A stretch of DNA of 57,753 bases from Arthrobacter sp. (GTDB taxonomy: Bacteria; Actinomycetota; Actinomycetes; Actinomycetales; Micrococcaceae), in NCBI GenBank assembly GCA_026393275.1, contig JAPLAM010000091.1, positions 1-57,753 of the forward strand, written 5' to 3'. Under the pieces are notes generated by a model. That model saw only the letters and a program-made list of their open reading frames with translations. It was not told the DNA's origin and made no database searches. Below, piece after piece: positions 33,370 to 42,235 of the stretch (position 1 is its first letter; every line of letters starts with the position of its first letter). The position numbers and the translations under genes are program-made.

Positions 33370-36300
33370 TTGGTGGCGTTCCAGGAGTTCGTCGGCATTG
33401 CACCTCCAGCCCCGTAAGAGTACAGGCCGTTGTTTGGTCCCGACGCTGTCAGGACGCCGTTGATCCATGGTTCGGCGAAGAACGCCGCCGTATAGGCGTA
33501 GCCGCCGTTGGGGGCGAAGTAGGACACCACATACGTCTGGCCCGGTGTGAGCGCGACGGGCGTCGAGAACGTGGCTGTCTGCCAGCCAGTGGGCGACTCC
33601 CCCGCAAACGTCACCTGGGCAAGTTTCTCCCCGGCGCTATTCCAGAGCGAGCCCACGTGCGTTCCCGTGTTGCCTGCGCCCTTGAAGAACCGGACACCCG
33701 TTGCGCTGCCCGCCGCGGACACTGAGAAGGCGGTTCCCAGCTCGACGGACGACGTGTCCCCCGTTGCAGACGGCACGGCCGGCAACAAGGATCCAAACAT
33801 TGTTTGTTGCGGGCTGGACGGATTGGCGGTTGTGAACTGCCAGCTGAGCGGCGCCAGGGCGGCTCCTTGAACGGAGACGACGTTGCTCACGCTGGCAGTG
33901 AGGACACTGGCCGCCGGCAGGGGCTGCGACGGCGTATACGTGAGGGTCAGACCGTCGGTTGACAGGGCTGAGGTTCCGGCCAGCGGGGCACCATTGGCTG
34001 ACAGTCCAAACGTGAAGCCTGGCTGTATGGGCGCCGAGAATGTAATGGACGGTTTGGATGTCAAGGGGAAGTCCGTGGAATCTGCTGCTGGCAGCTGGGA
34101 TGCCACGGTCAGCGGCGGGACTGTTTTGGTGAAGTCCACGTCCACGAGATAGCTCGCATTTGACGAGGATGACGGAAAATCGCCGTTGTACGTGTACGCA
34201 CCTGCGCCCGCTGATGTCCGGAGTGGCCCGCTGGTGATTCCGGCGCTGAGGCCACCCGGTGTTGCCGAATAGATGCCTGTCGGAGTGCGGTAGGCGGCCA
34301 CGTACTCGGTGTTGGCTGCGATGTCCACGGGTTGGCTCAGGGTGGCGGTCTGCCACCCGGCCGTTGATTCTCCGGTGAACGTGGCCGACGCCAGTTGTTG
34401 GCCGCCCGCCGTGTAGAGGGCCCCGGTATGGGTTCCCGTGTTACCGGCCGCCTTGTAGAAGCGGATGCCGGTGATCTGGCCCGGGGAATCGCTGACGAAG
34501 CGTACGCCGAGGGTGAGCGGCACGCCGTCGTTGAATTCCATCACGGCGGGGGTCACGGTGTCCTGGTAGATGGTGCACGGGCAGGCTCCCTCCGTCCGTT
34601 GCGCGGGTACGGACGTAAAGGTCCAGGTGCCCCCCGCACTGAGCGCCTGTCCGGTCGCGGAGGTGCCGGTCAGGGTGGCGGTGAAGGCGGTCCCTGCCGC
34701 GAGGGGGGCTGCCGGCATGAAGGTCACCTTGCCTGTGGACGCGTTATAACTTGAGGTGCCAGGGATACTGACAGAATCTGGACCGGTCAGTGTGAGATTC
34801 ACGCTGGACGCCGCAGCCGGCTTGGACAACATTGCGGTGATAGCGGCATCCAGGGGCACGCTGGATGCGCCGGGTAGCGGCGACTGTGCACCGGCCACGA
34901 ACGGCAGATCCGGATATTGGACCACGACGTCGACAAGGTAGCTGGCGTTGGAGCGGGCGCCTGGGAAGTCGTTCGTGTAGGAGTAAGCTCCGGCATCGGA
35001 CGCCGTTCTGAGATTGCCGACGCTCAGCCCGGGCCCGAAGCCGTTAACGGTCGCCGAGTATGATCCGGTGCTGCTCTTGTAGGCCATGATGTAATCCGTG
35101 TCAGCGGTCAGGGCCACCGGCTGATTGAAGGTGGCAGTCTGCCAGCCGGACGTGCTCTCATTTGCAAAGGTAACGGTGGCGAGCTGCAGTCCGGCTGCTG
35201 TGAACAAGGTGCCGGTGTGGGTGCCCGTGTTGCCGGCGGACTTGTAGAACCGGACGCCGGTCACGCTGCCGGCCGTGGTGCTGGAGAAGCGGACGCCAAG
35301 GGTCAGCGGCACGCCATCGCGAACCTCCTGGATTCCCGGCAGGACGGAGTCATCGTAGAGGCTGCAGGGGCAGCTCCCCGGTGTCGGCGGTGAGACCACC
35401 GTGGTGAAGGACCAGGTGCTGCCGCCGGCCAGGGAACCGCCGCTCGCCGCTGTGGCGCTCAAGGTGGCGGTATAGGTGGTGCCAAGTTCGAGGCCGGCCG
35501 CGGGCGTGAAGGTAATCTTGCGCGTCGTCGGGTCGTAACCCGCGGTGCCTGGAACGGGCGTCCCGTGGGCCGTCACCGTGAGTTGCGCGCTCGACGCCGT
35601 GACGGGCTTGGAGAATACCGCTCCCACTGTTGTGGCCTGGGGTACGCTCGTGGAGCCGTCCAGCGGCCACTGCCCTGAAGCGGTCAGGGGTGTGTTGTCC
35701 ACGGTGTCGAAGACAGCATCCACGAAGTAGTTGCCGTTTCCGAAACTGGCTTCGGGGAACGAGCCCGGGCCGCCGTAGACGCCCGCCGGCTGGCTGCCGA
35801 ACCCGCCCGCAACGGTCAGGGGCGGATCCTGGAATCCGAAGCTGGCCCACTGGTAATCCTTGATTGCGTAGTGTCCGCTCGGAGCCGTGTAGGAGACCGT
35901 GTACTTCTGCCCGGCGGTGACCGCAACAGGCTGGCTGAACAGAACCTTCTGCCACCCGGACGCTGTTTCCGAGGTGAACGTGGCGGTCGCCAGCCGTTGG
36001 CCGGTGGTAGACCATAGGGATCCGGTGTGCGTTCCGGCGTTGGCGGCGCTCTTGTAAAATCGCGCCCCGGTGATGAAGCCATCAATGCTGGGCGTGACGA
36101 TCATGCCGAGCTCGTAGGCTCCGCCGTCCTGGGAATCCGGTACCGCGGGAACCTGCCCGCCGAAGACCGTGTATGGACCGGCGAGCGTGAGACTCCGGGT
36201 AACGGGCGCGCCGATGTTGGCGCTGTCATCCACTGCGCGCACCTTGATGCTGGCGGTTGCGAGGCCTTTCTGGATGTAGGTGTAGGTCCAGTTTTGTGTG

Positions 36301-38087
36301 CCCTGGGCAGGATGCCAGGTGTTGCCGCCGTCCGTGGAGACTTCGACTCCGGCTACCACGCCGCCGGCGTCGCTGGCGGTTCCGGACACCGTGACGCTGG
36401 TGCCATGGGGAACTGAGGCTCCTTCGACAGGGGAGGTGATCGCCACGGTCGGGGCCGTCTTATCGTTGCTGGGCGTCGCCGCCGCCAGCGCGGAGTCGCG
36501 GGTCGCGGGCTGGGCTCCCATGTCTGCCAGCAGGTTGATCTGGGCCTGTTGCATCCGTGGATCCGCGGGAGCGCCGCCGCCGTCATGGACCTCGTCGAGG
36601 CCCCACGTCCACTGGACCGTCCCGGCGGAGAAGACCAACGCCCCACTGGGGGCGCGGTACATGGTCATGTTGTGCGTGGTCGTGCCGGGTTTCACTGTGT
36701 TGCCAAAGTCTTGAAGATATTGATCAACGGCCCCCGTCGTGGTGGACAGACGGATCAGCCCCGCGGGCCTGAAGCCGTTGTCCAGGTCTTCATCGGATTC
36801 GTAGCCCACTGTGTGTGGTGCCAGCTGCGCCGAGCTTCCGGCGGCAAGTGTCGCCAGGGAGGTGTTGCGCCAAAGCCGCGATTTCCCTTCGATGGCGCTG
36901 ACGGTGATGGGCAAATCCGTGAAGTTGGACATGTATAAGGTTCCGGTCAATCCGTTTTCCGGGAGGCCTCCGCCGTTGGCTTGTGCAGCGAACCGCGGAT
37001 CCCGCCAGGTGCCGGTCCACTGGGGACTGGGATCGATCTTCGCGTTTGCCCAGGTCTCCTTATAGGTCGTGATAGTCCGCCCCGCCGTGCCGTCCACCGG
37101 GGAAGGCTCGAGCCTCGTGCGCCAGTACATTTCGTTGCCGGACAGGAACTGAAGGTTCACGCCGGCATCCCGGGCGGCTTCCACGTTGGCGCGCTGCGCC
37201 CCGGACCAGTATTCGTCGTGACCGACGGAGAGGAAGACCTTGTGGTTCAGGAGCCCGGCCCCGTTCCGGTCGGTGTCCACCCCGCTGATGTAGCTGACGT
37301 CGTAGCCGTTCTTCTCTAGGAAGCGCACCAATGGGTATTCGTTGCTGAAGAAGAAGTCCCGTCCGCCTATGCCTCCGCGAGTGTAAACAGGGCGGTTGTA
37401 GCTAAGTTGGTAGGCGCGGCCGTTTTCTCCGCCTTCGTACAGGTCGGAGCCGCCGTAGGTGTTATAGGCCTGCCACGACGTGTCGGAGGTCTGGAAGACG
37501 ACGGCGGAATGGCTGCTGTCGGAGCGGACGATGAAGGTGATATGGCTTTGGTCCCCAGTGTCGGACCTAGTGAGCAGGGCGAAGTAGACGCCGGAAACCG
37601 CCGTGGCCGGGACCTGCCACGTTGCCGACACCGCCCAAGTGGCGCAATCGTAAAGCTCCGTGGTGGCGTCAGTGTGGCAAGGCGGTTGCGTCTGCCGAAG
37701 GGCCGACGGCGTGACGTCGGCGATCTTGCGGGCACCCAGGCCCTGGTACCAGCCCGTACGGTAGATCCCGATCGTGTAATTGGCCGCGTTGGTGTCCACC
37801 TTGAAGCCAATGGGCTGGCCGGCATTGACGCTGATATCGGTCGAGAATCCTTGGATGTCGGTGGCGCCTGCGCCGGAGATGTCCCATTCCGACGGCGGGT
37901 TTCCGGGTTTCGAGTTCTCACACGCCACGGCGTTCAGGAGCGGGGCGCAGGGATCCGCAGCGTAGGCCGACGGCAGCAGTGTCGCGGGCGCAGCAAACGG
38001 CAAAAGCCCTGCAATCAGGGCCACAGCCAGCGGAATGGCAACTCGTCTAACTACCCGCAGTGTGTGACCGGCTGAGGATACGGACAT
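33330..38087 (-). CDS. Large secreted protein: N,N-dimethylformamidase-like domain and four DUF4082 modules
   Basis: 1585-residue exported protein. A signal peptide ends near AYA-AD (43/44). Residues about 60-530 resemble the N,N-dimethylformamidase large-subunit-like domain, with FLSVGHDEYWSGAQR and LQFLSGNEMYWR. An Ig-like domain follows (545-635). Then come DUF4082 (636-795), SbsA-like Ig (800-897), DUF4082 (905-1057), Ig (1061-1160), DUF4082 (1168-1318), Ig (1322-1420) and DUF4082 (1425-1581). Each DUF4082 repeats FYK(S/A)AxNxGTHTG and GWQ near a predicted carbohydrate-binding-like sheet. ATG 38087 has AGGAG five to six bases upstream. No LPXTG or anchor is seen, so it is probably released. 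Any catalytic role is inferred only. Confidence 0.85.
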   Translation of the reverse strand: MSVSSAGHTLRVVRRVAIPLAVALIAGLLPFAAPATLLPSAYAADPCAPLLNAVACENSKPGNPPSEWDISGAGATDIQGFSTDISVNAGQPIGFKVDTNAANYTIGIYRTGWYQGLGARKIADVTPSALRQTQPPCHTDATTELYDCATWAVSATWQVPATAVSGVYFALLTRSDTGDQSHITFIVRSDSSHSAVVFQTSDTSWQAYNTYGGSDLYEGGENGRAYQLSYNRPVYTRGGIGGRDFFFSNEYPLVRFLEKNGYDVSYISGVDTDRNGAGLLNHKVFLSVGHDEYWSGAQRANVEAARDAGVNLQFLSGNEMYWRTRLEPSPVDGTAGRTITTYKETWANAKIDPSPQWTGTWRDPRFAAQANGGGLPENGLTGTLYMSNFTDLPITVSAIEGKSRLWRNTSLATLAAGSSAQLAPHTVGYESDEDLDNGFRPAGLIRLSTTTGAVDQYLQDFGNTVKPGTTTHNMTMYRAPSGALVFSAGTVQWTWGLDEVHDGGGAPADPRMQQAQINLLADMGAQPATRDSALAAATPSNDKTAPTVAITSPVEGASVPHGTSVTVSGTASDAGGVVAGVEVSTDGGNTWHPAQGTQNWTYTYIQKGLATASIKVRAVDDSANIGAPVTRSLTLAGPYTVFGGQVPAVPDSQDGGAYELGMIVTPSIDGFITGARFYKSAANAGTHTGSLWSTTGQRLATATFTSETASGWQKVLFSQPVAVTAGQKYTVSYTAPSGHYAIKDYQWASFGFQDPPLTVAGGFGSQPAGVYGGPGSFPEASFGNGNYFVDAVFDTVDNTPLTASGQWPLDGSTSVPQATTVGAVFSKPVTASSAQLTVTAHGTPVPGTAGYDPTTRKITFTPAAGLELGTTYTATLSATAASGGSLAGGSTWSFTTVVSPPTPGSCPCSLYDDSVLPGIQEVRDGVPLTLGVRFSSTTAGSVTGVRFYKSAGNTGTHTGTLFTAAGLQLATVTFANESTSGWQTATFNQPVALTADTDYIMAYKSSTGSYSATVNGFGPGLSVGNLRTASDAGAYSYTNDFPGARSNASYLVDVVVQYPDLPFVAGAQSPLPGASSVPLDAAITAMLSKPAAASSVNLTLTGPDSVSIPGTSSYNASTGKVTFMPAAPLAAGTAFTATLTGTSATGQALSAGGTWTFTSVPAQRTEGACPCTIYQDTVTPAVMEFNDGVPLTLGVRFVSDSPGQITGIRFYKAAGNTGTHTGALYTAGGQQLASATFTGESTAGWQTATLSQPVDIAANTEYVAAYRTPTGIYSATPGGLSAGITSGPLRTSAGAGAYTYNGDFPSSSSNASYLVDVDFTKTVPPLTVASQLPAADSTDFPLTSKPSITFSAPIQPGFTFGLSANGAPLAGTSALSTDGLTLTYTPSQPLPAASVLTASVSNVVSVQGAALAPLSWQFTTANPSSPQQTMFGSLLPAVPSATGDTSSVELGTAFSVSAAGSATGVRFFKGAGNTGTHVGSLWNSAGEKLAQVTFAGESPTGWQTATFSTPVALTPGQTYVVSYFAPNGGYAYTAAFFAEPWINGVLTASGPNNGLYSYGAGGAMPTNSWNATNYFVDVVFAPAGP

Positions 38088-38212
38088 ATCGACTCCTGAG
38101 TGAGTATGAGGGGACGAGCAGAAGGCTTCTTCATCTGCCCGGTTGCGCTCGGCGCGGCCGGTTGCAGAACGTTCGGGTCGCCGATTCGGACTGAATTGGC
38201 GACAAGGATGGG

Positions 38213-38902
38213 CTACCCGCTTGCGGGGTGCAGATTTCCCAGCAGCATGAACCGGGTGCCTCCCGTTCCCGTAGTGGAGGTCGTGACAGTCAATGAATCA
38301 TTGCCCCGGCTGAACCGGACCGCCCGTTGTCCTTGCGCGGCTTGTGCCGGTTCGGACCAGAATTTCAGGGGCCCCAGGATCTGCTGGAAGTGCCCCACGA
38401 CAGAATCCTGACTTGAGGCCACGATGCCTTCGGCGGCGACCTGAAGGGCTCCGTCAGCCGCGGAAACTCCAGTTGAGACAACCACCGTTCCCTCCGGAAA
38501 CCGCAGAACGTCCGCGGGGAATCCATCCACGATCTTCCCTTGGGCTGATGCCGTCGCGGGCAGGGGCGTGCGGACGAGCGGAGCCGGAGACGAGGGGATC
38601 GGCAGCCCGGCGGGAGAAGCGCTCACCGGCGGGAGGACCTCACCGCCTGCCGGTGCGGGTGCCGGTGCGGGTGCGGAAGATGGGCCGCCAGCGGATCCTG
38701 GGTCTGGCGACGCCGTGCCTGTCGCCTCCCCGGTCTTGCCTGAAGTAGGGCTGGATTGGGCGGTAGGCATCGTGCTGCCTGCCGGCGCCGCGACACTCGA
38801 ATCCGCGGCGGGTCCTGCGTTCTTTTGGTCCAGCACCACAGCGGTGCCTCCGAAGATCGCCGCTATGCCAACCCCCACGATGACAAGCAGCCTGGTCTTC
38901 AC
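38213..38902 (-). CDS. Membrane-anchored protein with proline/serine-rich stalk, function unknown
   Basis: 229-residue protein starting at GTG 38902, with GGGAG six bases upstream. One N-terminal membrane segment or uncleaved signal (about 4-24) is followed by a low-complexity stalk rich in Pro, Ala, Ser and Gly (about 30-110) with the repeat APAPAPA, and a C-terminal domain (about 120-229) with no motif I recognise. It lies 125 bases upstream of the DUF4082 gene on the same strand and may share its transcript and act at the cell surface with it (inference). Confidence 0.7.
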   Translation of the reverse strand: MKTRLLVIVGVGIAAIFGGTAVVLDQKNAGPAADSSVAAPAGSTMPTAQSSPTSGKTGEATGTASPDPGSAGGPSSAPAPAPAPAGGEVLPPVSASPAGLPIPSSPAPLVRTPLPATASAQGKIVDGFPADVLRFPEGTVVVSTGVSAADGALQVAAEGIVASSQDSVVGHFQQILGPLKFWSEPAQAAQGQRAVRFSRGNDSLTVTTSTTGTGGTRFMLLGNLHPASG

Positions 38903-39040
38903 CGGCCGCTCCCAGACCGGGCGGAAGCATCTACAATGACTTCGGTTTCCAGTCCCCTAGCGCTCATTGCGACAGTCTGTCAGCGGGGTAAACGGATCCG
39001 GAAGCGTAGTACTACTTGTATTCGTCCCACGGGCTTCCTG

Positions 39041-40012
39041 TTACCAGCGGCCTCTACTCGGTCGCGGTCGCGGCTGGCAGACCGGGCAGGTGTAGGAGGA
39101 ACGGTTCATGAACTGTTCGCGCTTGATCAGGCTGACGATTCCGGCCGCGGCGCAGCGCCGGCATTCCTGGCCCTCGCGGCCGTAGGAGTTCAGAGACCGC
39201 GAGAAGTAACCGGAGGCGCCGTTGACGTTGACGTAGAGCGAATCGAAGCTGGTTCCGCCGGCGGCCAGGGCATCGGTCATGACCTCGCGGGCGGCGTCGA
39301 GCACCCGCTCCGCATCGGCGCGGCGCAGGGTGTCGGTGGGGCGGGCGTAGTGCAGCTTGGCGAGCCAGAGTGCCTCGTCGGCGTAGATGTTGCCGATCCC
39401 GGAGACCAAGCCCTGGTCCAGGAGAGCCCGTTTGAGTCCGGTCCTCCGGGCGCGGAGGCGTCCGTAAAAGGTGTCGAAGGAAAAGTACGGGTCCAGCGGG
39501 TCCCGGGCAATGTGTGAGGCTTCTTCGGCGATGAGCGGCAGCGGGGTTTCGGCGAGGCCGCCGGGGCCGCCGTCGTCCGTCGGGATCAGCGAGGTAAGGA
39601 ACAGTCCGCCGAAGATGCGCTGGTCCACGAACCGGAGCTGCTCCGGCATGCCCTCCGCGGGGCTGAGCCGCAGCCGGACTTTCAGGTGCTTTTCGTCCGG
39701 GACGTCGGGGTCCTGCATGAGCAGCTGGCCCGACATGCCCAGGTGGGCCATGAGTGCGACGGCGGCCGTACCGGTCCCCGCGTCGCCGCGATCGGCTGCG
39801 GTACTGTCGGTGAGCGGAAGCCAGAGGAATTTGCCGCGGCGGACCACGTCCAGCACCCGCGCGCCTTCCAGGTTGCCGGCGAAGTCCTCCGGCCCCAGGG
39901 CATGGCGGCGCAGGGAGCGCGGATCCAGGACGTCGACGCCGGTGATGGTCCGGCCCCGCACCCAGCTCACGAGCCCGCGCCGGACCACCTCGACTTCGGG
40001 CAGTTCAGGCAA
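39041..40012 (-). CDS. mutM: Formamidopyrimidine-DNA glycosylase (Fpg/MutM)
   Basis: 323-residue bifunctional glycosylase/AP lyase that excises 8-oxoguanine and ring-opened purines. It starts [13 protein letters not shown]; the N-terminal proline after Met removal is the nucleophile and Glu next to it is catalytic. Lys61 (RRGKFLW) and the helix-two-turn-helix [17 protein letters not shown] are present. The C-terminal zinc finger has CRRC and CPVC, but 21 residues between the pairs against the common 16. It starts nine bases after rnc ends. Confidence 0.95.
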   Translation of the reverse strand: MPELPEVEVVRRGLVSWVRGRTITGVDVLDPRSLRRHALGPEDFAGNLEGARVLDVVRRGKFLWLPLTDSTAADRGDAGTGTAAVALMAHLGMSGQLLMQDPDVPDEKHLKVRLRLSPAEGMPEQLRFVDQRIFGGLFLTSLIPTDDGGPGGLAETPLPLIAEEASHIARDPLDPYFSFDTFYGRLRARRTGLKRALLDQGLVSGIGNIYADEALWLAKLHYARPTDTLRRADAERVLDAAREVMTDALAAGGTSFDSLYVNVNGASGYFSRSLNSYGREGQECRRCAAAGIVSLIKREQFMNRSSYTCPVCQPRPRPSRGRW

Positions 40013-40021
40013 CGCCGCTGC

Positions 40022-40726
40022 CTAGCTGCCGGCCTGGGTGTCGGCGGCGGGCGCGGAGAGCCGGCGCCAGGCGTCCGCTGCCGCTTCCTGCTCGGCTTCC
40101 TTCTTGGAATTGCCCGCGCCGGAGCCGTAGTCGTGGCCGCCGATCCGCAGCACCGCCTCGAAGGTCCGGGCGTGGTCCGGCCCCGAGCCCTCCACCGCAT
40201 AGTTGATCGTCCCGAGCTGGCGGCTGGCCGCGAGCTCCTGGATGTTGGTCTTCCAGTCGGTGCCGGCGCCGAGAGCGGCAGCGTCCTGAAGCAGCGGCCC
40301 GATCAGCCGCATCACGAGCTGACGGGCGGACTCCAAGCCGTTGGACAGGTACGTGGCGCCGATGAGCGCTTCCATGGTGTCCGCCAGGATGGACGCCTTG
40401 TTCTTGCCCTCGGTGAGCTTCTCGCCCTGCCCGAGGTAGATGAACTCCCCCAGCCCGATGCTGCGGCCGATGCCGGCCAGCGCCCGGGTGCTGACGACGG
40501 CGGAGCGCCGCTTCGCCAGCTCCCCTTCGGGCAGGTCCGGGTTGTCACGGTACAGCGCATCGGTGACGGAGAAGCCCAGGATGGAGTCACCCAGGAACTC
40601 GAGGCGTTCGTTGGTGGGGATGCCGCCGTTTTCGTAGGCGTAGGAACGGTGTGTCAGAGCAAGACGAAGCGTCCCGGCGTCAATAGAGACACCGAGACGC
40701 TTCAGAAGCTCTTCAGTTGAAGACAT
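40022..40726 (-). CDS. rnc: Ribonuclease III
   Basis: 234-residue double-strand-specific endoribonuclease for rRNA processing and RNA turnover. The signature [14 protein letters not shown] carries the catalytic Glu and Asp; a second acidic pair is in [13 protein letters not shown] dsRNA-binding domain occupies about 160-228 ([20 protein letters not shown]). It lies 21 bases after rpmF, in the yceD-rpmF-rnc-mutM operon. Confidence 0.96.
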   Translation of the reverse strand: MSSTEELLKRLGVSIDAGTLRLALTHRSYAYENGGIPTNERLEFLGDSILGFSVTDALYRDNPDLPEGELAKRRSAVVSTRALAGIGRSIGLGEFIYLGQGEKLTEGKNKASILADTMEALIGATYLSNGLESARQLVMRLIGPLLQDAAALGAGTDWKTNIQELAASRQLGTINYAVEGSGPDHARTFEAVLRIGGHDYGSGAGNSKKEAEQEAAADAWRRLSAPAADTQAGS

Positions 40727-40747
40727 CTTGATCAGCCTGTTGGCGGA

Positions 40748-40951
40748 TTAGACGTCTGCGACCTTGCGGCCCTTGTACTCAAGGAACAGCGCGGTGCCAG
40801 CCGAGTCGGTAACGACCTTTGCCTGGTGCGGCAGGCTGTATACAACCTGGCCGTTTTCCACGGTCTTCACCAGGGCGGGGGCAGTTGCCTTCCACTGGGA
40901 GCGGCGGGCGCGGGTATTCGAGCGAGACATTTTCCGCTTCGGGACAGCCAC
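40748..40951 (-). CDS. rpmF: 50S ribosomal protein L32, cysteine-free form
   Basis: 67-residue L32, starting [20 protein letters not shown], a universal opening. The C-terminal half has no cysteine at all, so the zinc ribbon of four cysteines found in zinc-binding L32 is missing; this is the zinc-independent form. It lies between yceD and rnc, as expected. Confidence 0.96.
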   Translation of the reverse strand: MAVPKRKMSRSNTRARRSQWKATAPALVKTVENGQVVYSLPHQAKVVTDSAGTALFLEYKGRKVADV

Positions 40952-40987
40952 GGCTAACTCATTTCTCTCTAGTCCAACACTTACAAA

Positions 40988-41536
40988 TCAGTTTTGCCGG
41001 TCAGGCTTAGCCAGGTCGGCTAGGGCAGCCCAGCGAGGATCTACGACCTCGTGGTGATGCCCCGGCTCGTCTTCCAGGCGAACTCCGCATTCGGAGCAAA
41101 GGCCCTGGCAGTCTTCCCGGCACACCGGCTGGAACGGCAGCATGGTGACAACTGCGTCCCGCAACACCGGCTCAAGATCGATCAGATCGTGCTCGACTCG
41201 ACGTTGCTCTTGTTCGTCTTCCTCATCCGGGAATTCAGCATCCCCGTAGAAGAAAAGTTCTTGCACATTGACCTCAAGGTCATACGCAAGGGGATCCAGG
41301 CATCGGCCGCACTCGCCGGTTACTCCGACGTTCGCGGTACCTGATACCAAAATTCCTTCGTGTACGGCCTCCAGCCGCAGATCCAGCTCGACATCCGAGC
41401 CTTCCTGCACACCAATGAGCGCCACACCAAGGTCACTTGGTGCGGGTACATGTTCCGTCAGTGTCCGCATGCTTCCCGGACTGCGTCCGAGGTCCTTGAC
41501 GTCGAACGCCAGGGGCGAACTAGCATCTCGTTTAAT
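40988..41536 (-). CDS. YceD family (DUF177) metal-binding protein, probable ATT start
   Basis: 182 residues if started at ATT 41536. Residues typical of actinobacterial DUF177 (LAFDVKDLGRSPGSM, then VPAPSDLG) lie upstream of the first in-frame ATG (41470), and no ATG, GTG or TTG exists between that ATG and the upstream stop at 41573-41575. AGGAG is five bases before the ATT. The protein has the zinc-like set CGRC and CREDC with CSECG. YceD in plants and E. coli is linked to 23S rRNA accumulation. A good promoter lies 34 bases upstream; rpmF follows 36 bases downstream. Confidence 0.88.
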   Translation of the reverse strand: MKRDASSPLAFDVKDLGRSPGSMRTLTEHVPAPSDLGVALIGVQEGSDVELDLRLEAVHEGILVSGTANVGVTGECGRCLDPLAYDLEVNVQELFFYGDAEFPDEEDEQEQRRVEHDLIDLEPVLRDAVVTMLPFQPVCREDCQGLCSECGVRLEDEPGHHHEVVDPRWAALADLAKPDRQN

Positions 41537-41569
41537 GAGAACTCCTGTTGAACATATGACCGACGTACC

Positions 41570-41599
41570 ATCTTAGCCTGAACTTCCGGGCGGACTCAA
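41570..41599 (-). promoter_or_regulatory. Candidate promoter of yceD-rpmF-rnc-mutM
   Basis: On the minus strand TTGAGT (41599-41594) and TAAGAT (41575-41570) stand 18 bases apart and match the consensus well. Transcription would begin near 41563, about 25 bases before the proposed ATT start, leaving room for the AGGAG. Confidence 0.55.
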
Positions 41600-41710
41600 A
41601 CCGGACGGCAGCGCGCGGTTCAACACCGCACACCGGCCGGGTCGGGGCCGCGCAACCGGCAGCAGGCCGCCGAGTACCGATCAAGCTTACCCTCTGCGCG
41701 GTGGTTCCAT

Positions 41711-42187
41711 TTACGCCTCGCCGGACCTCAGCCGCTTCAGCACGGACTTCGGCACAAAGTCGGAGACGTCCCCGCCGAGCGTGAAGACCTCCTTGATCAG
41801 GGTGGAGGACAGGTGCAGGTAGTGGCCCTCGGCCGGCAGGAACACAGTCTCCACCCCGGTGAGCTGCCGGTTCATAGTCGCCATCGGCAGCTCGTAGTCG
41901 AAGTCCGAGGAGGAGCGCAGGCCTTTGACAATCGCGGAGGCGCCGCGCTGCCGGCAGTACTGGGCCAGCAGCCCCTCCCCCACCGGCTCCACCACAATCC
42001 CCCGCAACGACGCCAACGTTTCACGGGCCATGTCTAGTCGGTCCTCGAGCGGGAAGCGGTACTTCTTGGCGTAGTTGGTGGACACCGCCACAATGACCTC
42101 GTCGAAGAGGCTGGCCGCCCGGGCGATGACTTCCAGGTGGCCGTTGTGAATAGGGTCAAAGGAGCCAGGGCATACCGCGCGTCTCAT
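41711..42187 (-). CDS. coaD: Phosphopantetheine adenylyltransferase
   Basis: 158-residue PPAT that makes dephospho-CoA from 4'-phosphopantetheine and ATP. The nucleotidyltransferase motif is GSFDPIHNGHLEV near the N-terminus, with the late SSTLIKEV motif. Length fits the family. The ATG is 48 bases from a divergent SDR gene; its usual upstream partner rsmD now lies 4.6 kb away, beyond inserted genes. Confidence 0.96.
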   Translation of the reverse strand: MRRAVCPGSFDPIHNGHLEVIARAASLFDEVIVAVSTNYAKKYRFPLEDRLDMARETLASLRGIVVEPVGEGLLAQYCRQRGASAIVKGLRSSSDFDYELPMATMNRQLTGVETVFLPAEGHYLHLSSTLIKEVFTLGGDVSDFVPKSVLKRLRSGEA

Positions 42188-42235
42188 GCTCCGAACCTAC
42201 CGCATCGGCCTTGCGGGCCGGGATAGCATGGCGGA

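Noticed and set aside
40988..41470. yceD starting at ATG 41470
   Set aside because: This cuts the conserved GRSPGSM region in half and lacks a well-spaced ribosome-binding site.
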